From Adlercreutzia caecimuris B7 (GTDB lineage: Bacteria; Actinomycetota; Coriobacteriia; Coriobacteriales; Eggerthellaceae), in contig NZ_KE159646.1 of the NCBI RefSeq assembly GCF_000403355.2, positions 2,555,960 to 2,619,959 on the forward strand: a DNA stretch of 64,000 nucleotides. The letters run 5' to 3'. Under the pieces are notes generated by a model. That model had not been told where the DNA came from, searched no databases, and was given only the letters and a program-made list of their open reading frames with translations. Positions 49,179 through 57,039 of this stretch are shown piece by piece. Within the stretch, counting starts at the first letter, position 1. Every line of letters starts with the position of its first letter. The translations under genes were made by a program, and so were the position numbers.

Positions 49179-50336
49179 ATGGTCATCCTCGACGCCCCCT
49201 ACGCGTCTGCGCCCCTGCTCGACTATTTAGAGACGTCGGCGCAGCCGGTGCTCGCCAACGATTTCTCTCGCCAGCTCGTGGCGGAAGGCCGCACCTTGCA
49301 CCTGGCCGACGATGCCGAGGCGGCCCGGCGCCTGGAGGCGGGCGAGCGCGTGTACACCAATTCCGAGAACGCTCTCGCGTGGATTCTCGAGCGCGTTGAC
49401 AACCCCGTGCTCACTGATGCCATCCGTCTGTTCAAGGACAAGGCGGCCATGCGCGAGAAACTCGCCGCTCTGAACCCGGGGCTGTTCTACGCCACGGTTT
49501 CCCGTGAGGAGCTGGATGCCGTGAACGTGGCCGATCTGCCCCTGCCTGTGGTGCTGAAGCCGTCGGTGGGCTTCTGCTCCATGGGCGTCTACGTCATCGG
49601 GGAGCCCGACGACTGGGCCGAGGCCACCTCCGACATTGCCCGGCGCGAGGAGGGCTGGCATGCGCGCTATCCCGACAGCGTCGTGGGCGGCGAGACCTAC
49701 ATCATCGAGGGCTTCATCGCCGGCACCGAGTACGCGCTCGATTGCTACTTCGACGAAGAGGGCGCGCCGCACATCCTGAACATCCTGCGCCACGACTTCG
49801 CCGACGCGGAGGACACCTCCGACCGCATGTACCTTACCGATGCGGCCATCGTGAGCGCCATGGAGCCGCGCTTTGCCGCGTGGCTCGCCCAGGTGAACGA
49901 GGTGGTGGGCGCCCGCAGCATCCCCGTTCACGTGGAGGTGCGGGTGGACGGCGACGCCATCGCCCCCATCGAGTTCAACCCCCTGCGTTTCGCCGGCCTC
50001 GGCGGCACCGACGTGGCCTATTTCGGCGTGGGCCTGCGCACCTACGAGGCCTTCCTGGAAAACGAGAAGGTCGATCTCGCGGCGCTCTACGCGGCCCGTC
50101 CCGACTCGGTGTATTCCATGTCGCTGCTGAACCCCGCGCCCGAGGCCGATCTGGCCGCCCCCTTTAACAGCGAGGCGCTGCTGGCCCGCTGCTCGCACGT
50201 GCTGTCCTATCACGACTTCGATCCCGAGACCGTGGGCTTCTACGGCTTCCTCTTCCTGGAAACAGGGGCCGATGAGGCCGGGGCCGCCGAGCGCGACTGG
50301 CTCCTGCGCAGCGATCTTTTGGAGTTCGTCGGCTAG
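49179..50336 (+). CDS. ATP-grasp domain protein
   Basis: 385 residues. ATP-grasp features: LPLPVVLKPSVGFCSMGVYVI (lysine-containing small loop), GETYIIEGFIAGTEYALDCYFDEEG, PVHVEVRVDGDAIAPIEFNPLRFAGLGG with the metal-binding Glu and Asn. These enzymes ligate a carboxylate to an amine or thiol through acyl-phosphate. The substrate is unknown; related stand-alone proteins act on amino acids. AAGGAG precedes the ATG. It is a single gene between the ECF operon and the pilin-like gene. Confidence 0.82.
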   Translation: MVILDAPYASAPLLDYLETSAQPVLANDFSRQLVAEGRTLHLADDAEAARRLEAGERVYTNSENALAWILERVDNPVLTDAIRLFKDKAAMREKLAALNPGLFYATVSREELDAVNVADLPLPVVLKPSVGFCSMGVYVIGEPDDWAEATSDIARREEGWHARYPDSVVGGETYIIEGFIAGTEYALDCYFDEEGAPHILNILRHDFADAEDTSDRMYLTDAAIVSAMEPRFAAWLAQVNEVVGARSIPVHVEVRVDGDAIAPIEFNPLRFAGLGGTDVAYFGVGLRTYEAFLENEKVDLAALYAARPDSVYSMSLLNPAPEADLAAPFNSEALLARCSHVLSYHDFDPETVGFYGFLFLETGADEAGAAERDWLLRSDLLEFVG

Positions 50337-50514
50337 TCCTCGCGCGCCCGGCGGGTTGTTTCCAAGCGGCGGCAACCTGCTTCCAACGGCGGGATGACGG
50401 CCCGCGAACAAACCTATCGCGAATCGAACCGCTCAGCTTTTGCCCCTCTATGCTGAAGCTGGCACGGTAACGACGCTTGCCGTGCCTTCTCCGAGTGCAA
50501 GGTGGGTGATCGCG

Positions 50515-52566
50515 ATGACGCGAATGAGCGAGTGGAAGAGCGGCCGTCGAGGGGGTCTGCCGGCGGCTTTGGCGTTGGCGGCTCTCTTGGCAGTGGGCTT
50601 CGGGCTCGTGGGGGCTCCGTCTGCCGCCGCGGCGGAAGCCGACGCCCTACCGGGTTCCTATCAGTTGCCGCTGCACGCCGCGGCCGCCTCTGCGAAGGGC
50701 GGCACGCCGGTCGCAACGGGGGACGGCGCCCCGGCTGCGACGAAGAGCAGCTCCCCGGCTGCGAAGGGGGACGGTGCCCCGGCTGCGACGAAGGACGGCT
50801 CCGCATCGGCCACGGCGAAGAGCAGCTCCCCGGCTGCGAAGGGGGACGGTGCCCCGGCTGCGACGAAGGACGGCTCCGCATCGGCGGCGGGGAAGGAGCC
50901 GCGAGCCATCAAGCCTGCCCAGCCCGCATCGTTTGCCATTACCGGCATGAAGTATCTGCAAGGGCGCTCTCTTGCGGCTGGCGAGTTCACCTTCCGCTTG
51001 GGCGTGGCTGGCGTTGCATCGATTCCGCCTCAGTCCGATTTGCCGAAGAAGCTGCGCCAGGGCAGCTCGCTGAGCGCAGCCGAGAAGTACGAGCTGGTAA
51101 CTGAGGCCGACCTGACCTACTATCCCTCGGCCACTCAGCCTGCGCCTTCCGATATCACGGTGGAAAACGCCGCCGACGGCACGGTGGCTTTCGAGCCCCT
51201 CGTCTTCGACGCGACGTCGGTTGGGGAGACGGCCACCCAGCGCCACCAGGGAGCGATCTTCTGCTACACCATTGCCGAGCTGCCCCCGCGCAACGCCGAT
51301 GGCACGTTGAAGGACGGCGTGACGCGCGACGCCCTCGGGCGGTACGTCTATCGGGGCGTCACCTACGACAACTCCGTGAAGCGCGTGTACCTCTACGCAT
51401 ACGAGACCGGCGACGATTCCAACAATCCCGAGATTGCCGTCGTGCCGCTGGGCGATGCCGCCTTCGCGGGTGCTCCGCTGAAGAGCGCCGTCGGCTCCGG
51501 CATGGGCTTCGTGAACATATTCAACGGCGCTGTGCTCGATTCGTATCGGGGCGCCGTTTCCCTTGATGGCGACGCCATCGCATCCGGCGAGTTCAACTTC
51601 GCCGTGCGCGAGGTGGGCGAAGACGGCAAGCTGATCGACGAGCACGAGGTGTCGTGCGAGGCGTCGAAGGGCGGCCATGCGGCACCGATCCAACTTATTG
51701 CCGATGCGACGTACGATGAGCCAGGGCGTTTCTTCTATGCGGTGAGCCAGATCGAGTCGGCGCGGTCGGTTGCCTCGAAGGTGAAGCTGGACGAGGCGTC
51801 CTATGTCATCACCGTGGAGGTGCGAAAGGGCGACGACGAGCGCCTCGATGCCGCGGTGACCTATGTGCGCAAGAAACCGGCGGACAGCGACCAATGGGTC
51901 GATGTGGACCTCGATGCCAAGCCGAGCCCCGTTGTCTGGGAGAACACGCAGAAGGCGGCCGACAATCCGGCTGACGACGGGAGCGAGGGCGGAAGCGGTG
52001 CGGGATCGGCGACGAAGCCGGACGATTCCCAGAACGCCGGTGCGGATGCAGGCACCAGCGGCAGCGGCGTCGGCGCCGGAGCAGATGCAGACGCTGGCGG
52101 TGGAGCAGATGCCGGTGCGGATGCGGGCACCAGCGGCAGCGGGGCCGATGGCGGCCCGGGGGATGCGACGACCACCGTTCCCGCTGAGGGCGTCGGGCGC
52201 CCCGATGCCGCCGGCTCCGGCGACGTCGCGACCGACGCGGCCTCCGAGGCCGATGGGCCCGATGGGACCGGCGATGCCGACGATGCCGCTGGGGTCGATG
52301 AGGCCGTCAAGCCGGGCGACCACCAGGGCAACGCTTCTGCGTCTTCCAAGCCGACCGCCAAGGACGATGAGTCCTCCGCGGATGGTGGTGCGGCGAAAAC
52401 GGACGTTGCCGCGGGCGCAGAGGGCGCCGATGCGTCCAAGGCCCCCGGCGCCTTCGCCCAGACCGGCGACGACCTCGGTTTGCCGATGCTCATCGCATTT
52501 CTCGTGGTCATTGCAAGCGGCGTGGTCTTGGCTGTGGTGAGCCGTCGTCGCAACCCGCGAGGCTAG
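50515..52566 (+). CDS. Sortase-anchored pilin-like surface protein with Spy0128/FctA domains
   Basis: 683 residues. Signal peptide (PAALALAALLAVGFGLVG...AAAA), a repeat-rich Ala/Lys/Ser segment, then FctA/Spy0128-type beta domains with FAITGMKYLQGRSLAAGEFTFRL, KRVYLYAYETGDDSNN and SLDGDAIASGEFNFAVREVGEDG (Lys...Asn...Glu isopeptide-type), a second YVITVEV block, a Gly/Ala/Asp-rich stalk and an end FAQTGDD, membrane helix, RRRNPRG. FAQTG is a variant of LPXTG. The start is ATG 50515 or 50524. It is a wall-anchored pilin or adhesin; the class B sortase at 40824 is the only sortase in view. Confidence 0.85.
   Translation: MTRMSEWKSGRRGGLPAALALAALLAVGFGLVGAPSAAAAEADALPGSYQLPLHAAAASAKGGTPVATGDGAPAATKSSSPAAKGDGAPAATKDGSASATAKSSSPAAKGDGAPAATKDGSASAAGKEPRAIKPAQPASFAITGMKYLQGRSLAAGEFTFRLGVAGVASIPPQSDLPKKLRQGSSLSAAEKYELVTEADLTYYPSATQPAPSDITVENAADGTVAFEPLVFDATSVGETATQRHQGAIFCYTIAELPPRNADGTLKDGVTRDALGRYVYRGVTYDNSVKRVYLYAYETGDDSNNPEIAVVPLGDAAFAGAPLKSAVGSGMGFVNIFNGAVLDSYRGAVSLDGDAIASGEFNFAVREVGEDGKLIDEHEVSCEASKGGHAAPIQLIADATYDEPGRFFYAVSQIESARSVASKVKLDEASYVITVEVRKGDDERLDAAVTYVRKKPADSDQWVDVDLDAKPSPVVWENTQKAADNPADDGSEGGSGAGSATKPDDSQNAGADAGTSGSGVGAGADADAGGGADAGADAGTSGSGADGGPGDATTTVPAEGVGRPDAAGSGDVATDAASEADGPDGTGDADDAAGVDEAVKPGDHQGNASASSKPTAKDDESSADGGAAKTDVAAGAEGADASKAPGAFAQTGDDLGLPMLIAFLVVIASGVVLAVVSRRRNPRG
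50743..50885 (+). repeat. 75-bp tandem duplication in the pilin-like gene
   Basis: 50743-50810 and 50818-50885 are copies at a period of 75 bases, adding 25 residues (KSSSPAAKGDGAPAATKDGS...). In frame, so length can vary without a frameshift. Confidence 0.85.
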
Positions 52567-52589
52567 GCCGTGAACAACCAATGATGACA

Positions 52590-52629
52590 GGGCGCCTCGG
52601 CTTTGAGCTAAGGCGCCCCATTGTATAAT
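52590..52629 (+). promoter_or_regulatory. Hairpin and promoter before the flippase gene
   Basis: An 8-base-pair stem GGGCGCCT / AGGCGCCC (52590-52618) without T-run overlaps TTTGAG (52602-52607), which is 16 bases from TATAAT (52624-52629). Confidence 0.5.
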
Positions 52630-52703
52630 GAGCAAGTCTGCCGCCTCGGCGGCTTAGATGCCCTGAAACGCACTGCAACCGCACCACCCGAGGAGGTCCG
52701 TCC

Positions 52704-54365
52704 TTGAAGAAAGCCCTGCTGCTCATATTGGGCATCGTGGCCGTCTGCTTCCTCATCGGCAATGCCGATTACCTGGCCAACTTCATCGATACACTGAAGA
52801 CGGGGGCGCTTGTGCCCCTTGTACTCTCCATTATTCTCATGCTGGGACGCCATTTCGTGCAGGCCGCCTCCTACGACGCCGCCTTCGACGCCGTGGGCCA
52901 CGCCACGGGCTTCTGGCACAACGTCATCCTTATCTTCTCGCTCGTGTTCATCAACACGTTCTGCCTGTTCTCGGGAGCTACCGGGGTGGCCTTCATCATC
53001 GACGACGCCCATCGCGAGGGGTGCGATGCGGGGCAGTCCACGGGAGGTGCCATTCTCTCCCAGATCGGATACTTCGCCGCCATCTTCGTCATTTCCGCCA
53101 TCGGGTTTTTCACGATGCTCGTGGCCGGTCAGGTGAACTTCCTCTTCGTGACCGGCGCGGTGGTGCTGGCGGGCACGCTTGTGGCCCTGTCGAGCCTGTT
53201 TTTCATCGGCTACCGCAAGCCGCGGGTGCTCTACCGGTTCTTTTTGGGGCTCGAGCGTGCGCTCAACCGCGTGATCGGCCTGTTCAAGAAGGCCCTGCCC
53301 GCCGGGTGGGGGCGCAAGACGGCCCATTCCTTCGAGAACACGGCGAACATTTTGGCCCGCAACCCCAAGGGCACGCTCATCACCGTGGCCTATGCGTCGC
53401 TGTCGGCCATTCTGAACATGGCCACACTCGTGGCCATCGGCTTCGCCTTCGGCTTCGAGCAGGCGGCGCCTTTGGTGGCGGCCTTCGCCGTGGCGGCCAT
53501 CTCGGTCATCTTGAGCCCCACGCCCCAGGGCATCGGCGTGGTGGAGGCGGCCATTGCGGCCATCCTCACGGCATCGGGCTGCTCGCTGGCCACGGCCACG
53601 GCCATCGCGCTCGTGTACCGCGGCATCATGTTCTGGATTCCCTTCTGCATCGGCGCGGTGCTGCTCTCCCAATCGGGCTTCTTCGCCAGCAAGAAGACGG
53701 CCACCGAGGAGCAGAAACACAAGGACATCGGCTGGATCGCCGGCACGCTCGTGGCCATTATCGGGCTCGTGAACATTGGCCTCGCGTTCATCCCCTCGTC
53801 GTTTGCGCCCTACACCATGCTCACGTCCTGGATCGACATGTCCACGGTGTTCGTGGGCGGCCCGCTCATCATCGGCTCCATGCTGCTGCTCGTGCTGGCG
53901 GTGGGGCTTGTGCTGCGCTTCCGTACGGCGTGGGCCTTCACGGTGTGTCTGCTCGTGCTCATCGCCGGGGCCGAGTTTCTGTTCCAGGGCACGATCCATG
54001 TGGGCGTCGCGGGCGTTCTGCTGGCGGTGTGGCTGTTCCTGAAGCGCCCCGCCTTCGACCGCCCCTTCTCGCTCGGATCGCTCCAGCACTACGTGGACGA
54101 CGCCCTCGCCCACGCGCGCAAGCGCATCGACGGTGCGCGCGAGCGGAGCCAGGCCCGGCGTGCGGCCACGGAGGCGGCTTCCGAAGATTTACGAAGGAAA
54201 ACAGGTTGGGAACAGCAGGCCCAGGAGGGGCTAACGCTGAGTAAAACCACCCCCGATGGCGCTATGCTGGTAGCCGAGGACGACGGTGCGTCCGGCTCGC
54301 CCTGCCCGGCAGCTTCCGAGGGTCCCGTGCTCTGCCCGGGACGTGCCGAGGGACGCGAGGGCTAG
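52704..54365 (+). CDS. LPG-synthase-type flippase, first copy
   Basis: 553 residues, integral membrane protein of the UPF0104/lysylphosphatidylglycerol-synthase TM family: GRHFVQAASYDAAF, FINTFCLFSGATGVAFIIDDAH, LSPTPQGIGVVEAAIAAIL and a YRGIMFWIPFCIGAVLL. Bacterial members move lipids or attach lysine to PG; no aminoacyltransferase domain is seen, but the C-terminal 200 residues add extra helices and a soluble tail. TTG start with GAGGAGG. A paralogue follows. Confidence 0.82.
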   Translation: MKKALLLILGIVAVCFLIGNADYLANFIDTLKTGALVPLVLSIILMLGRHFVQAASYDAAFDAVGHATGFWHNVILIFSLVFINTFCLFSGATGVAFIIDDAHREGCDAGQSTGGAILSQIGYFAAIFVISAIGFFTMLVAGQVNFLFVTGAVVLAGTLVALSSLFFIGYRKPRVLYRFFLGLERALNRVIGLFKKALPAGWGRKTAHSFENTANILARNPKGTLITVAYASLSAILNMATLVAIGFAFGFEQAAPLVAAFAVAAISVILSPTPQGIGVVEAAIAAILTASGCSLATATAIALVYRGIMFWIPFCIGAVLLSQSGFFASKKTATEEQKHKDIGWIAGTLVAIIGLVNIGLAFIPSSFAPYTMLTSWIDMSTVFVGGPLIIGSMLLLVLAVGLVLRFRTAWAFTVCLLVLIAGAEFLFQGTIHVGVAGVLLAVWLFLKRPAFDRPFSLGSLQHYVDDALAHARKRIDGARERSQARRAATEAASEDLRRKTGWEQQAQEGLTLSKTTPDGAMLVAEDDGASGSPCPAASEGPVLCPGRAEGREG

Positions 54366-54413
54366 GCGCGCAGCCGTCCCGCGCCGCCAAAAACGGAAAA
54401 GCGGAGGTACGCT

Positions 54414-55676
54414 ATGCGCGGGAATTTGCAGAAGATCATGATCGGCATTGTGGTTGTGATCGTGCTCGCGTTCATATTGTTTTCGGGCGACTCGCTCGTG
54501 AAGCTGGTGGACACCATCAAGCAGGGCACGCCTGCTTTCATTATCGCGGCGGTGGCGGCCCAAGTGGGCAAGTACCTGGCCCAAGGCCGGGGCTTCCAGG
54601 CCTGCTTCAACACGGTGAACGGACATGTCAGCTATGGTACGGGGCTTTCGCTCGTGTTCGGCACCTTCTTCATGAACACGGTGGCACCCTCTATGAACCT
54701 GGCGGGCACCTCGCTCGTTATGGCCACGGCCACGAAGAACGGCATGCAGGCGGGCAAGGGCACTACGGCAGCGCTGCTCATGCAGCTGTCCATCGACACC
54801 GGGTTCGTCATCATCATGCTTGTCACCTTCGGGGCGCTGTCGTTTACCGTGGGGCTGCAGCCGGGGTGGCTCGCCGTCGGCGCAGTGGCCATCGCGCTCG
54901 TGGGTGGCCTCGTGTTCATGATCACCGTGGGCGGCCTCAAGCCCAATTTGGTGCTGAAGGTGCTGCACCCCTTCGTGAAGCTGGCCGACAAGGTGCTTGC
55001 CCATTTCAAGAAGCCGCCGGTGGACGATGCCGTCACGCGCACCATCCACAACTTCTCCGATGCGGCCCACCTCATCACTAAGAACCCGCGAAAGACCGTG
55101 CAGTCGTTTCTGTGGACCACGTTGTCGAGCGTCTGCGAGATGGGCTGCTTCGTGCTCGTGGGCTTCGCCTTCGGCGTGCACCACCCAGAAGCGCTGATCT
55201 GCGGGTATGTGGTGGCCACGCTGTTTGCTATGATTTCTTTCGTACCCCAGGGCGTGGGCGTGGTGGAGGCGGCGGTGACCGTGGCCTTCGCGCTGTTCGG
55301 CGTCGACTCGGCCACGGGTCTGGCTGTGGTCATGGTGTACCGCGGCATCGTGTTCTGGCTGCCGTTCTTGGTGGGCGCCTTCGTCATCCAGCGTATGAGG
55401 GCCTTCGTGCCCAGCAAGAAAAAGATCGAAGGCGCCATGGCCCAGGATCTGAACTCGGCGGTCTCCGGCCAGGCGGCGGCTTTGGAAGAGGCTTCGGAAG
55501 CTTTCGCAGCGGAGCCCGCAGGCATCTCGACCACGTCGATGGAGGTCGAGCCCGCGGCTGCGGCCGGCGAGCCCGCGGCTGTCGCGACCGCCTCACAGGA
55601 GGCGGAGTCGTCGGTTGCGGCCGACGCGCCGAAGGAAGGAACGCGCTCGGCGAAGGCGCCTGAGCTGGCGAAGTGA
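54414..55676 (+). CDS. LPG-synthase-type flippase, second copy
   Basis: 420 residues, same family and architecture as the first copy: GKYLAQGRGFQACF, FFMNTVAPSMNLAGTSLVMA, FVPQGVGVVEAAVTVAFALFG, VYRGIVFWLPFLVGAFV. The conserved FVPQGVGVVEA matches LSPTPQGIGVVEA of the first. A C-terminal Ala/Glu-rich tail follows from about residue 345. 48 bases after the first copy, GCGGAGG upstream. A tandem duplication with divergence. Confidence 0.82.
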   Translation: MRGNLQKIMIGIVVVIVLAFILFSGDSLVKLVDTIKQGTPAFIIAAVAAQVGKYLAQGRGFQACFNTVNGHVSYGTGLSLVFGTFFMNTVAPSMNLAGTSLVMATATKNGMQAGKGTTAALLMQLSIDTGFVIIMLVTFGALSFTVGLQPGWLAVGAVAIALVGGLVFMITVGGLKPNLVLKVLHPFVKLADKVLAHFKKPPVDDAVTRTIHNFSDAAHLITKNPRKTVQSFLWTTLSSVCEMGCFVLVGFAFGVHHPEALICGYVVATLFAMISFVPQGVGVVEAAVTVAFALFGVDSATGLAVVMVYRGIVFWLPFLVGAFVIQRMRAFVPSKKKIEGAMAQDLNSAVSGQAAALEEASEAFAAEPAGISTTSMEVEPAAAAGEPAAVATASQEAESSVAADAPKEGTRSAKAPELAK

Positions 55677-55689
55677 GAGGATATCGCAG

Positions 55690-56166
55690 ATGGAAGAGAC
55701 GAAGCTGACCGGAGCGGCCGAGGATGTGGCCCGCAAGCGCGAGGCCCAGGGGCTAAACCACACCCTCGGCGTGAAGTTCACCAAAATAGAGCCGGGGCTT
55801 GTGGAGGCCGTGATGCCCATCACTCCGGCCATCCTGCAGCCCTTTGGTTTTGTGCACGGAGGCGCCACCATCGCGCTTTTGGAATCGGTGGCCTCGGCCG
55901 GCGGCGAGTTCGCCTGCGATCTGGAAACCGAGCAGCCCTTCGGCGTGCATGTGGATATTCGCCACAAGAAGAGCGGCAAGGTCGGTAGCGTGCGCGGGGT
56001 GGCCAGGCTGACTGAACGTGTTCCCTCCACAAAGGCTGGCTACAAGCTGATGTGGGACGTGGCGGCCTACGATGACGATGGCGACATTATGAGCGATGGC
56101 GTTATCGTGGTGAAGGTGGTGCCGAAGGACTACCTCGCACAAAAGGAAGCCGAGCGCGGCCGGTAG
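55690..56166 (+). CDS. Hotdog-fold acyl-CoA thioesterase (PaaI-like)
   Basis: 158 residues. LQPFGFVHGGATIALLESVASAGGEFA is the PaaI/YbgC-type helix with the HGG turn, and GVHVDIRHKKSGKVGSVRGVA the next strand. Such enzymes hydrolyse acyl- or hydroxyphenylacetyl-CoA. ATG with GAGAGGATATCGC upstream, 13 bases after the flippase. Substrate unknown. Confidence 0.85.
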   Translation: MEETKLTGAAEDVARKREAQGLNHTLGVKFTKIEPGLVEAVMPITPAILQPFGFVHGGATIALLESVASAGGEFACDLETEQPFGVHVDIRHKKSGKVGSVRGVARLTERVPSTKAGYKLMWDVAAYDDDGDIMSDGVIVVKVVPKDYLAQKEAERGR

Positions 56167-56271
56167 GGTTTCGGCATGCTAGGGGAGCTAAGCGCTTCGA
56201 GGCGGCTGGGCCTGGAGGGGTGTCGAGGCGGCTGGGCTTGAGGGGGGGCGGCAGGAGCGCGCCCTGGTCAC

Positions 56272-56441
56272 CTTATGCATATCGGGCTAGAATTCGCAGC
56301 GGTGCGCATTTTGCGGCGATTTGTATAGGTTTGCTGCGAGTTTTCCCTCGATATGCATAGATTCCAGCTTGCTGAGGCTCTCAAAACTATGCATATCGAA
56401 CCAAAAGATGCAGAAGCGAGAATCTGGCGAGATATGCATGG
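56272..56441. repeat. 170-bp palindromic element with four ATATGCAT motifs
   Basis: Ends are imperfect inverted repeats (TATGCATATC at 56274 and GATATGCATG at 56431, with similar flanks). Inside, CGATATGCATAG (56349-56360) and CTATGCATATCG (56387-56398) are perfect inverted copies. AT-richer than the rest; no gene. The surrounding 56167-56270 and 56442-56630 hold nothing else recognisable. Confidence 0.7.
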
Positions 56442-56632
56442 GCCGCTCCGGATGCGGACGAACGCAAGCCGCCTGTGCCGATACTAGAAAGACGACGGGC
56501 TGCGTTCTCGCGTAAGCCACCCGCATCGATGCCGGCAGTGATGGGTTGCACTCTCGCTTGCCGCCGCGGCCCCGGTGTCGTGCGTGTGCATCCTCGATTC
56601 GCGTGAAGAGTGCGTATCTCCGAACTTTTTCC

Positions 56633-56660
56633 TTGCGCGGTGCAGCTTCTGTGGTATCAT
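56633..56660 (+). promoter_or_regulatory. tRNA-Pro promoter
   Basis: TTGCGC, 16-base spacer, TATCAT preceded by TGG (extended -10). Confidence 0.6.
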
Positions 56661-56690
56661 ATCGTTCGCTGTTCGCGAGAAGAGCACTTT

Positions 56691-56767
56691 CGGGTTGTGG
56701 CTCAGTTTGGTAGAGCGCTGCGTTCGGGACGCAGAGGCCGCAGGTTCAAATCCTGTCAACCCGACCA
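56691..56767 (+). tRNA. tRNA-Pro (CGG anticodon)
   Basis: 77 nucleotides with encoded CCA. Acceptor CGGGTTG / CAACCCG, D arm GCTC...GAGC, anticodon stem CTGCG / CGCAG with loop TTCGGGA (CGG at 56725-56727), T arm GCAGG-TTCAAAT-CCTGT. Reads CCG. A strong terminator follows. Confidence 0.95.
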
Positions 56768-56776
56768 TGAAACGTT

Positions 56777-56815
56777 CGAACCCCGGCATCTTACGATGCC
56801 GGGGTTCGTTGTTTT
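56777..56815 (+). terminator. tRNA-Pro terminator
   Basis: Fourteen-base-pair stem CGAACCCCGGCATC / GATGCCGGGGTTCG, loop TTAC, then TTGTTTT. The next 220 bases to 57039 carry no gene; GGGCATTATCCCAGATGG at 56836-56853 partly resembles the 29378 box. Confidence 0.93.
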
Positions 56816-57039
56816 CTACCAGAGTGTCAATATATGGGCATTATCCCAGATGGAATTTATATTCATACAAGCATAGTGTGTTTTACGGTAGGGCGTTTTC
56901 GCCTTGGGCCGCCGGCTGCGTCCTAAATCCTTTGTTATGCAGGATGCGGTACGGCGAGGTCTGTCTATAAGATGACCGCGACCCGTAACGAAGCACGTGT
57001 TCCCAATGGATCGGGTCAAGACCGGAAGAGGAGGATTCC

